Below, piece by piece: positions 1 to 5,181 of a DNA stretch of 5,181 nucleotides; within the stretch, counting starts at the first letter, position 1; each line of letters begins with the position of its first letter. Below the pieces are notes generated by a model. It did not search any database, was not told where the DNA came from, and was given only the letters and a program-made list of their open reading frames with translations. The position numbers and the translations under genes were made by a program. Source of the DNA: Bacteroidales bacterium UBA3663 (GTDB lineage: Bacteria; Bacteroidota; Bacteroidia; Bacteroidales; UBA3663); assembly GCA_002373755.1 (NCBI GenBank), contig DFJU01000140.1, positions 8,612-13,792 of the forward strand. Direction: 5' to 3'.

Positions 1-305
1 TCTTCCCGTCGCAGATCGAGACCGTCCTGTCCGAGTTCCCAGTCTTCACGCCGCAGTATTTCATCACCGTCGACCGCAAGAACAACGAAGATACCTTCGA
101 CCTCGATGTCGAGCTGCGTGCCGAATACTTCTCGCCCAATCCGGCCAGCCAGATGCCGTTCATCAAGCCGCTGTACGACCGCATTGTCAGCATGATCGGC
201 ATCAAGCCGAACATCCACATCAAGGAGCCGGGCAACATCGAACGCTCAATCGGCAAGGCTAAGCACGTGCTCGACAAGCGAACATTGCTGCAGGACTGGA
301 AGTAA
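1..305 (+). CDS. paaK: Phenylacetate-CoA ligase-like protein, C-terminal part (5' end outside window)
   Basis: This is the C-terminal 100 codons of an adenylate-forming CoA ligase; the reading frame is open from base 3 to the TAA at 303-305 and continues left of the window. The family activates phenylacetate or related arylacetates with ATP and CoA in the cytoplasm. The visible part is the small C-terminal domain: it begins FPSQIETVLSEFP, the usual 'ligase contacts/promoter of ATP' region of PaaK proteins, continues with a beta-rich stretch (TPQYFITVDR, then DLDVELRAEYF), and ends with the conserved IERSIGKAKHVLDKR motif. Lys85 of the fragment, in GKA, sits where the family has its conserved C-terminal lysine. 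No terminator is visible before the aminotransferase downstream, so joint transcription is possible. Substrate is not settled by this fragment: phenylacetate, indoleacetate and hydroxyphenylacetate all remain possible. Confidence 0.88.
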   Translation, partial: FPSQIETVLSEFPVFTPQYFITVDRKNNEDTFDLDVELRAEYFSPNPASQMPFIKPLYDRIVSMIGIKPNIHIKEPGNIERSIGKAKHVLDKRTLLQDWK

Positions 306-315
306 AATTCAGGCC

Positions 316-347
316 ATAAGGTTGTAAGGTTATGAGGCTATAAGGTC
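316..347 (+). repeat. Left octamer array, four units of RTAAGGTT type
   Basis: Four head-to-tail 8-base units can be read directly: ATAAGGTT (316-323), GTAAGGTT (324-331), ATGAGGCT (332-339) and ATAAGGTC (340-347). The first two are nearly identical and the last two have drifted. The array begins 10 bases after the stop of the acyl-CoA ligase. The same unit occurs in reverse complement at 390-429. Function unknown. Confidence 0.75.
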
Positions 348-405
348 GTCCCGCTCGCTTTCTAATGGCATCGGACGGCCTCTGTAACCCACCTTACAAC
401 CTTAT
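316..405. repeat. 15-bp perfect inverted repeat with inner partial stem
   Basis: ATAAGGTTGTAAGGT at 316-330 is the exact reverse complement of 391-405. Inside it, 343-351 can pair with 373-381 (nine pairs, one G-U in RNA), leaving a loop at about 352-372. The transcript could therefore fold into a long interrupted hairpin that ends 27 bases before the aminotransferase start. There is no T-tract directly after the right arm, so it does not look like an intrinsic terminator; an attenuator, RNA processing site or simple repeat by-product are all possible. Confidence 0.6.
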
Positions 406-429
406 AACCTAAAAACCTAAAAACCTAAA
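390..429 (-). repeat. Right octamer array, five units of AACCTTAY/AACCTAAA type
   Basis: Five 8-base units are visible: CACCTTAC (390-397), AACCTTAT (398-405), then AACCTAAA three times (406-413, 414-421, 422-429). The first two are the reverse complement of the left array's RTAAGGTT unit; the last three are a uniform variant. The array stops three bases before the ATG at 433, so it forms the whole immediate leader of the aminotransferase and occupies the place of a ribosome binding site. A-rich leaders without Shine-Dalgarno pairing are normal in Bacteroidota, so this repeat may serve as the translation initiation region. Confidence 0.75.
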
Positions 430-432
430 AAA

Positions 433-1740
433 ATGTTAGACGAAAAAATAGTCACAGCCGAGATTGAAGCAATGCACCTCGGCGACTTTTCAACGGCAAC
501 CATCCGCGACATCCAGGCACTGAGCAAGGCGCTGGAAGAGAAGACCGGCCAACCCATCATCCACCTCGAAATGGGCGTGCCAGGCCTGAAACCATCACAG
601 ATTGCGCTCGATGCCGAACGTAAGGCATTGGCCGATGGCTGCGCCACAATTTATCCGCCCAACGGCGGCATCCCACGCATCAAGAAGGCCGCATCTGAGT
701 TCGTCAAGGCGTTTATCGGCATCGACATCGACCCGCTGGGCTGCATCCCGACCACAGGTTCGATGCAGGGCACATTCGCCACTTTCACGGCACTCTTTCA
801 CGCCTTCCGTGGCTCGGGTAAGGACACCGTGCTGCTCATCCAGCCGGGCTTCCCGGTGCAGACCACGCAGTGCGACGTCATCGGCCTGAAGCACATCGGC
901 CTCGACATCTACAACTATCGCGGCGAGGCATTGGTCAAGAAACTTGAAGAGATGGTGGCCGGCGGCAACATCTGCGCCATCGTCTATTCGAATCCGAACA
1001 ACCCGTCGTGGGTCTGCTTCACCGACGAGGAACTGCGCGGCATCGGCGCATTGGCCACAAAATACGACTTCATCGTGCTCGAAGACCTGGCCTACTTCGC
1101 CATGGACTTCCGCCGCGACCTCTCGCACCCGTATCAGGCGCCCTACCAGGCCACGGTGGCCAACTACACCGACAACTACGTGCTTTGGGTGTCTGGCTCG
1201 AAGGCATTCTCGTATGCCGGACAGCGCATCGGCGTAACCTGCATCGGCAACAAGATGTACCACCGCGTGTTCGCCCCGCTACGCGACAATTTCGGCGTCG
1301 GCGAGTTCGGCAACTTCTTCTGCAACCGCCTGATGTACACGCTGTCGAGCGGCACGACGCACTCGGTGCAGCACGCCATGGCCGCCCTGATGGAGGCTGC
1401 CTGCAACGGTTCGTACAACTTCCTCGACGATGTGAAGGAATACGGCCGACGCGCCAAGTTCCTGAAGGAGGTGCTCTTGGCCAACGGCTTCTATCTGGTC
1501 TATGACAACGACATGGGCGAGGCTCTGGCCGACGGCTTCTACTTCACCGTGCAGTACCCCGGCATGTGCGACCTCGCGCTGACCAAGCAGCTGATGTACT
1601 ACGGCATCGCGGTCTATCCGCTCGACACGATGGGCAGCACGCAGCAGGGCGTCCGCATCTGCACCTCGTTCTTCAAGCCCGAGCAGGAGCCGATTTTCAA
1701 GGAGCGCATCGAAGGGTTCCACAAGGCACATCGCGGTTGA
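433..1740 (+). CDS. Class I/II PLP-dependent aminotransferase
   Basis: A complete 435-residue fold-type I aminotransferase, cytoplasmic, that moves an amino group between an amino acid and a 2-oxo acid. Landmarks in order: MGVPGL (47-52) near the substrate entrance; Tyr74 in IYPPNGG; GSMQG (109-113), the loop expected to hold the PLP phosphate; NPNNP (187-191); Asp218 in EDLAY, expected to contact the pyridine nitrogen, with Tyr221; SGSKAFSYAGQRIG with Lys257 as the Schiff-base lysine; and Arg408 in VRICTSF, the usual carboxylate-binding arginine. All key residues are present and the length is slightly above the roughly 400 usual for the family. The ATG at 433 follows an A-rich repeat leader with no Shine-Dalgarno sequence. 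It lies 127 bases after an arylacetate-CoA ligase-like gene, which hints at an aromatic amino acid substrate; aspartate or alanine types cannot be excluded from sequence alone. Confidence 0.93.
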   Translation: MLDEKIVTAEIEAMHLGDFSTATIRDIQALSKALEEKTGQPIIHLEMGVPGLKPSQIALDAERKALADGCATIYPPNGGIPRIKKAASEFVKAFIGIDIDPLGCIPTTGSMQGTFATFTALFHAFRGSGKDTVLLIQPGFPVQTTQCDVIGLKHIGLDIYNYRGEALVKKLEEMVAGGNICAIVYSNPNNPSWVCFTDEELRGIGALATKYDFIVLEDLAYFAMDFRRDLSHPYQAPYQATVANYTDNYVLWVSGSKAFSYAGQRIGVTCIGNKMYHRVFAPLRDNFGVGEFGNFFCNRLMYTLSSGTTHSVQHAMAALMEAACNGSYNFLDDVKEYGRRAKFLKEVLLANGFYLVYDNDMGEALADGFYFTVQYPGMCDLALTKQLMYYGIAVYPLDTMGSTQQGVRICTSFFKPEQEPIFKERIEGFHKAHRG

Positions 1741-1764
1741 AATCCGTAAAAAACGACATAAAAA

Positions 1765-1809
1765 CTGCCCATCGTTCAAGTTTTTTCTTACGGTGGGCGG
1801 CTTTTTTTT
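1765..1809 (+). terminator. Intrinsic terminator after the aminotransferase gene
   Basis: The segment 1765-1775 pairs with 1790-1800 as an 11-bp stem with two G-U pairs (core GCCCATCGT against ACGGTGGGC), a 14-base T-rich loop, and, one base later, eight T residues at 1802-1809. It begins 24 bases after the aminotransferase stop codon, where an end of transcription is expected. It isolates the ligase-aminotransferase segment from the RAYT gene. Confidence 0.82.
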
Positions 1810-2015
1810 ATGTCCGATGCGCCAAAAACTCATTTCTTCTTGTCGCGCAGGGTGTCATGGTTATTCTGTCGTCCGTCAATGCGGATCTTCCTGTTCAAAT
1901 GACTTTTGAATCACCAAGTTTTCACACACAAATCATTTTCTTGCCAGACGTTGGCCGACAATTCGCCGATTTTTGCTAATTTTACCGCCATAAATCGCAT
2001 ACCATTAGATTGCCA
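1810..2015. other. Intergenic DNA before the RAYT gene, no gene recognised
   Basis: About 205 bases with no reading frame that I would call a gene; a 30-codon ATG frame starting at 1810 has no recognisable content and begins in the terminator's T-tract edge. The region is AT-richer than the genes to the left and resembles the RAYT gene in composition, so it may have come with it. Weak -7-like matches to the Bacteroidota TAnnTTTG element are at 1901-1908 (GACTTTTG) and 1977-1984 (TAATTTTA), but neither has a correctly spaced -33 TTG, so no promoter is assigned. Confidence 0.4.
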
Positions 2016-2594
2016 ATGCCAGACAACCTGTTCCATGACCATTATCGCATCCCGTCGGCACGTGCCGTGTGGCACAATTATAACGGCGGGGTGTATTTTG
2101 TGACCATCTGCACACAAGGCCGCAAACATTTTTTCGGAGAAATCGCAGACGGCAAGATGCAGTTGTCGGCGGTGGGACAATTTGCCGAGGAACAATTACA
2201 GAATGTGGCCAAACATTATGCGTATGCCCAAATTCCATCGTGGGTCGTGATGCCCAATCATGTCCATGCGATTGTAGTGATTGATGGTTGGAAAACCCCA
2301 TACGAAAAACGTAATGTTGAACGCGCCGTAGAGACGTTTCATGAAACGTCTCTACAACATACGCCGCAAAAATCACCAATTGAATATGCCACACAAATGC
2401 AATCATGGTTATCGGTTGTCGTTCGGCAATTCAAACAATCCGTCACACGTTTCGCCACGCAAAACCACATTCCATTTGCATGGCAGACGCGGTTTCACGA
2501 CCGCATCATCCGCAATCATGACGAAATGAACCTCGTTGCCGAATACGTTGAAAACAACGTAGCGCGCTGGGAATCAGACAAATTTTATACCTAA
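2016..2594 (+). CDS. REP-associated tyrosine transposase (RAYT), Y1/HUH family
   Basis: A complete 192-residue single-strand DNA transposase of the IS200-like Y1 superfamily, RAYT branch. Proteins of this branch cut and join single-stranded DNA at hairpin repeats (REPs) using a tyrosine and an HUH metal site. Visible marks: YFVTICTQ (27-34) followed by FGEI, the typical N-terminal strand of the family; MPNHVHAIV with His82 and His84 as the HUH pair; a variable linker (about 93-123); WLSVVVRQFKQSVTRFA; then WQTRFHDRIIRNHDE and Tyr177 in EYVENNVARW, the expected catalytic tyrosine. Nothing essential is missing, so it may be active. ATG 2016 is preferred over an in-frame TTG two codons earlier. 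Composition is lower in GC than its neighbours (sampled 60-base lines give 28 and 24 G+C against 39 in the aminotransferase), which suggests acquisition. The gene is not flanked by obvious IS ends, as usual for RAYTs. Confidence 0.92.
   Translation: MPDNLFHDHYRIPSARAVWHNYNGGVYFVTICTQGRKHFFGEIADGKMQLSAVGQFAEEQLQNVAKHYAYAQIPSWVVMPNHVHAIVVIDGWKTPYEKRNVERAVETFHETSLQHTPQKSPIEYATQMQSWLSVVVRQFKQSVTRFATQNHIPFAWQTRFHDRIIRNHDEMNLVAEYVENNVARWESDKFYT
2328..2355. repeat. Perfect 28-bp palindrome inside the RAYT reading frame (REP-like)
   Basis: GTAGAGACGTTTCA (2328-2341) is followed directly by its exact reverse complement (2342-2355), with no spacer. It is read in frame as residues 105-113, VETFHETSL, in the variable linker between the HUH site and the catalytic tyrosine region. 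Because it is self-complementary, the opposite strand encodes the same peptide. Flanks add a weaker outer match, ATGTTG (2314-2319) against CAACAT (2355-2360, overlapping the last palindrome base). RAYT enzymes act on palindromic hairpins, so this is a candidate REP element recognised by the gene's own product. Confidence 0.85.
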
Positions 2595-2606
2595 CATAAA
2601 AACAAA

Positions 2607-4778
2607 ATGCAAAACATCTTCGCACAACTTATCAGCACAACGCTCAACATCCCCGTGCGGCAGGTCGAGGCCGTACTCAACCTCCTGAACGACGGATGCA
2701 CCATACCCTTCATCTCACGCTACCGCAAGGAGGCGACCGGCGGCCTCGACGAGGTGCAGATTGCCGACATCGACGCCCAACATGCCAAGCTGCAGGAACT
2801 CGCCGACCGCAAGGAAACCATCCTCAACACCATCGACGAACAGGGCAAGCTGACCGACGAACTGCGCCAACGCATCGAACAGAGCTGGAACACCACCGAA
2901 CTCGAGGACATCTACCTGCCCTATCGGCCGAAACGCCGCACGCGCGCCATGATTGCCCGCGAGAAGGGGCTTGAACCATTGGCCATGTTCCTGCTCGACC
3001 AGGCGCAGATGCCGCGTTCCAACGTGCCTTTGAACACCCAATTGCCCAACTACGTGAATCCGGAAAAGGGCGTTTCGACGGCCGATGAAGCTATCGCAGG
3101 CGCGCAGGACATCATCGCCGAACTTGTGGCCGAGGACGAACGTGCGCGCGGCTCTGTGCGACGCAATTTCGAGCACGATGCCGTCATCGAAAGTCGCGTA
3201 GTGAAGGGCAAGGAGGCCGACGGACAGAAGTTCCGCGACTATTTTGACTGGAAGGAGAAGCTCTCACGCTGCCCGTCGCACCGACTGCTGGCCATGCGCC
3301 GCGGCGAGGCCGAAGGTGTGCTGCGCGTCAGCATCGGCGGCAACGATGCCATCTGCATGGAGCGCCTCAACCGCCAGTTCGTGCACAACGGCAGCCAGGC
3401 CGGAATGCTTGTGGCCGATGCCGTAGCCGACGGGTTCAAGCGACTCCTGAAGCCCAGCATCGAGACCGAATTCGCGCAGTCGAGCAAGGAGCGGGCCGAT
3501 GCCGAAGCCATCCGGATCTTCGTCAAGAATCTCGAACAGCTGCTCATGTCGGCCCCGCTCGGCCAGAAGCGCGTCCTTGCACTCGACCCGGGTTTCCGCA
3601 CCGGCTGCAAGGTGGTCTGCCTCGACGCCGAGGGCAACCTGCTGCACCACGACGTCATCTATCCGCATCCGCCCAAAAGCTCGTTCATCGAGGCCATGAA
3701 CACGATGGAGGCATTGGTCAAGAAATACCGCATCGAGGCCATCAGCATCGGCAACGGAACAGCCTCGCGCGAGACCGAAGAGTTCGTGCGCGGACTCAGT
3801 TTTGTGGCCGATGGCTCGGTCAAGGTCTTCGTCGTGAGCGAAGACGGCGCGTCGATCTATTCCGCCTCGAAGGTGGCACGCGACGAGTTCCCCGACGAGG
3901 ATGTCACCGTGCGCGGCGCAGTCTCCATCGGCCGACGTCTGATGGATCCGTTGGCCGAACTCGTCAAGATTGACCCCAGTTCGATAGGCGTCGGCCAATA
4001 CCAGAAGGACGTGAACCAGACCGAGCTGAAACGCAGCCTTGACCAGACCGTGCAGAGCTGCGTCAACAAGGTCGGCGTCAATGTCAACACCGCATCGCGC
4101 CACCTGCTCACCTACATCTCCGGCCTCGGCCCGCTTCTGGCTCAGAACATCGTCGATTACCGTGCGGCCAATGGCGCATTCCACTCGCGCGAGGAGCTGA
4201 AGAAAGTGTCGCGCATGGGACCCAAGGCATTCCAGCAGTCGGCAGGATTCCTGCGTGTGGCCGATGGCGATAACCCATTGGACAACAGCGCGGTGCATCC
4301 CGAATCCTACTGGGTGGTCGAGCGCATGGCCGACGACCTCGGCTGCCACGTGAGCGACCTCATCGGCGACCGTGGCGCAGAACTCCGCGCGCGCATCGAC
4401 CCCAACCGCTACGTGACTTCCGACGGCGCGAACCCCATTGGCCAAGCCACCTTGAACGACATTCTGGCCGAACTTGCCAAGCCCGGACGCGACCCGCGCG
4501 AGCAGTTGGAGGAATTTGCCTTCTCGGCCGATGTGAAGGAGCTGGAGGACGTCGTCGCCGGCATGGTGCTGCCCGGCATCGTGACCAATATCACCAACTT
4601 CGGCGCATTTGTCGATGTCGGTGTCCACACGAAGGGCCTCGTCCACGTCTCGGAGATGGCCGACCGCTACGTGAAAGACCCGAACACCGTCGTCACGCTC
4701 CACCAGCACGTCATGGTGCGTGTCAAGGAGGTTGACTTGCAGCGCGGCCGTCTGGCTCTGTCGATGAGGGGCGTGTAA
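2607..4778 (+). CDS. tex: Tex, RNA-binding transcription accessory protein
   Basis: A complete 723-residue Tex protein, a conserved cytoplasmic nucleic-acid-binding factor related to eukaryotic Spt6 and linked to transcription. Domains in order: the helical Tex N-terminal region with PFISRYRKEATGG (34-46) and ELEDIYLPYRPKRRT (98-112); a YqgF/RuvC-like RNase H fold beginning near ALDPGFRTGCKV, with Asp327; the family's IGVGQYQKDVNQ signature (460-471); helix-hairpin-helix repeats from about 494 to 555 (SGLGPLLAQNIV and SRMGPKAFQQSAG); and an S1 RNA-binding domain from Gly652 to the end (GIVTNITNFGAFVDVG, then KGLVHVSEMA). The protein ends directly after the S1 fold at SMRGV; enterobacterial and pseudomonad Tex, about 770-785 residues, have extra residues. 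The ATG follows an A-rich leader (ACATAAAAACAAA) and is 12 bases after the RAYT stop, with no terminator between them, so read-through from the RAYT is likely. Confidence 0.97.
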   Translation: MQNIFAQLISTTLNIPVRQVEAVLNLLNDGCTIPFISRYRKEATGGLDEVQIADIDAQHAKLQELADRKETILNTIDEQGKLTDELRQRIEQSWNTTELEDIYLPYRPKRRTRAMIAREKGLEPLAMFLLDQAQMPRSNVPLNTQLPNYVNPEKGVSTADEAIAGAQDIIAELVAEDERARGSVRRNFEHDAVIESRVVKGKEADGQKFRDYFDWKEKLSRCPSHRLLAMRRGEAEGVLRVSIGGNDAICMERLNRQFVHNGSQAGMLVADAVADGFKRLLKPSIETEFAQSSKERADAEAIRIFVKNLEQLLMSAPLGQKRVLALDPGFRTGCKVVCLDAEGNLLHHDVIYPHPPKSSFIEAMNTMEALVKKYRIEAISIGNGTASRETEEFVRGLSFVADGSVKVFVVSEDGASIYSASKVARDEFPDEDVTVRGAVSIGRRLMDPLAELVKIDPSSIGVGQYQKDVNQTELKRSLDQTVQSCVNKVGVNVNTASRHLLTYISGLGPLLAQNIVDYRAANGAFHSREELKKVSRMGPKAFQQSAGFLRVADGDNPLDNSAVHPESYWVVERMADDLGCHVSDLIGDRGAELRARIDPNRYVTSDGANPIGQATLNDILAELAKPGRDPREQLEEFAFSADVKELEDVVAGMVLPGIVTNITNFGAFVDVGVHTKGLVHVSEMADRYVKDPNTVVTLHQHVMVRVKEVDLQRGRLALSMRGV

Positions 4779-4808
4779 GGCCGGAGCTCTTGACATATCA
4801 ACAAGCCA

Positions 4809-4853
4809 AAAGGTAGTGTAATCGTCTGGATTACACTACCTTTCCATTTTTTT
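4809..4853 (+). terminator. Strong intrinsic terminator between tex and the convergent permease gene
   Basis: AAAGGTAGTGTAATC (4809-4823) pairs perfectly with 4829-4843, a 15-bp stem with a 5-base loop GTCTG. On the plus strand a run of seven T follows at 4847-4853, which makes it a good terminator for tex. Read on the minus strand the stem is followed by only a short T run (complement of AAAA at 4808-4811), so it may also stop the convergent permease transcript, but less clearly. Confidence 0.9.
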
Positions 4854-4867
4854 ACATTAAAAAAAGG

Positions 4868-5181
4868 CTACTCGTATCGGATGGCCTCAATCGGGTCGAG
4901 GTTGGCGGCCTTCTTGGCCGGAATGTAGCCGAACAGGACACCGATGACGGTGCAGACGGCAAACGAGACGACAACCGACCACATCGGCACTGAAGTCGGC
5001 AGCGATGCGAGCGACGTAGCCATCGAACACAACCCGATGCCCAACAGGATGCCCAGCAGGCCGCCCGTCAGACTGATGAGAATCGACTCGATGAGGAACT
5101 GGATGGAGATGTCGATGCCTCGCGCGCCGACCGACATGCGCAGGCCGATCTCCTTCGTGCGCTCGGTGACCGAGACGAGCA
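4868..5181 (-). CDS. MacB/FtsX-family ABC transporter permease, C-terminal part (5' end outside window)
   Basis: The last 103 codons of an inner-membrane permease of the MacB/FtsX (type VII ABC) family, which works with an ATPase partner and commonly moves lipoproteins, peptides or antimicrobials, or couples ATP use to work in the periplasm. The frame is open to the right edge and the ATG at 5137 is internal: upstream codons read LVSVTERTKEIGLR, the family's hallmark just before MSVGAR. Two hydrophobic segments follow, about FLIESILISLTGGLLGILLG and VVVSFAVCTVIGVLFGYIPA, matching the last two of the four membrane helices, and the protein closes with AKKAANLDPIEAIRYE, the typical cytoplasmic end. 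Stop is TAG (complement of 4868-4870). It converges on tex, sharing the hairpin between them. The substrate cannot be told from this end; the ATPase and any membrane fusion partner would lie to the right. Confidence 0.93.
   Translation of the reverse strand, partial: LVSVTERTKEIGLRMSVGARGIDISIQFLIESILISLTGGLLGILLGIGLCSMATSLASLPTSVPMWSVVVSFAVCTVIGVLFGYIPAKKAANLDPIEAIRYE

Noticed and set aside
923..942. A stretch GAGGCATTGGTCAAGAAA shared between the aminotransferase (about 925) and tex (about 3710)
   Set aside because: Both encode EALVKK in frame with the same favoured codons; no extension on either side, so coincidence and not a repeat.
595..1263. Minus-strand open frame of about 222 codons opposite the aminotransferase
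   Set aside because: Same cause: a shadow of a GC-rich coding sequence, with no domain features, against an intact aminotransferase on the plus strand.
1810..1902. A 30-codon plus-strand ATG frame just after the aminotransferase terminator
   Set aside because: It starts at the end of the terminator T-tract, has no upstream leader, and its peptide shows no recognisable features.
1894..1910. TTCAAA / TTTGAA inverted repeat in the intergenic DNA before the RAYT gene
   Set aside because: Only six pairs, AT-rich, and with no partner element nearby; expected by chance.
2005..2406. Minus-strand open frame of about 133 codons opposite the RAYT gene that also contains VETFHETSL
   Set aside because: The shared peptide is a direct result of the palindrome at 2328-2355 being the same on both strands; the rest shows no family signature.
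2544..2561. Short inverted repeat TACGTTG / CAACGTA with a 4-base AAAA loop over the codons of the RAYT catalytic tyrosine
   Set aside because: Seven base pairs within conserved coding sequence (YVENNV) is easily explained by the codons; no T-tract follows, and it is unrelated in sequence to the 28-bp palindrome.
3264..4796. Long open frame on the minus strand, about 510 codons, opposite tex
   Set aside because: It mirrors the GC-rich codon pattern of tex, its translation shows no recognisable domain, and the plus-strand Tex has every expected motif. It is a compositional shadow.

Overview
The window looks like chromosomal DNA from a GC-rich member of the Bacteroidales (Bacteroidota). This rests on three things: the start codons have A-rich leaders and no recognisable Shine-Dalgarno sequence, the protein sequences have the flavour of that order (Tex, MacB-type permease, PaaK-like ligase, RAYT transposase), and the intergenic DNA carries short-period AAGGTT/AACCTT repeats. 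The genus cannot be fixed from this sequence.

Layout from left to right. (1) Positions 1-305 hold the last 100 codons of a phenylacetate-CoA ligase-like acyl-CoA ligase. (2) Positions 306-432 are an unusual intergenic region made of two arrays of one 8-bp repeat in opposite orientation; they form a 15-bp perfect inverted repeat, and the right-hand array runs up to the next start codon. (3) Positions 433-1740 encode a complete class I/II PLP-dependent aminotransferase, followed by an intrinsic terminator. (4) Positions 1810-2015 show no convincing gene. (5) Positions 2016-2594 encode a complete REP-associated tyrosine transposase (RAYT, Y1/HUH family), lower in GC than its neighbours, with a perfect 28-bp palindrome inside its reading frame. 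(6) Positions 2607-4778 encode Tex, a conserved RNA-binding transcription accessory protein, starting only 12 bases after the RAYT stop. (7) A strong hairpin terminator lies between tex and a convergent gene on the minus strand, the C-terminal part of a MacB/FtsX-type ABC transporter permease that runs off the right edge.

How the parts may relate: the ligase and the aminotransferase are plausible end steps of arylacetate use for aromatic amino acid synthesis (arylacetate to aryl-CoA, reductive carboxylation by an indolepyruvate-type oxidoreductase, then transamination). The oxidoreductase is not in this window, so this is inference. The RAYT is an accessory insertion between housekeeping genes and may have supplied the present upstream region of tex. 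Most of the window is ordinary; the two points that deserve attention are the palindrome inside the RAYT gene and the inverted octamer arrays before the aminotransferase.
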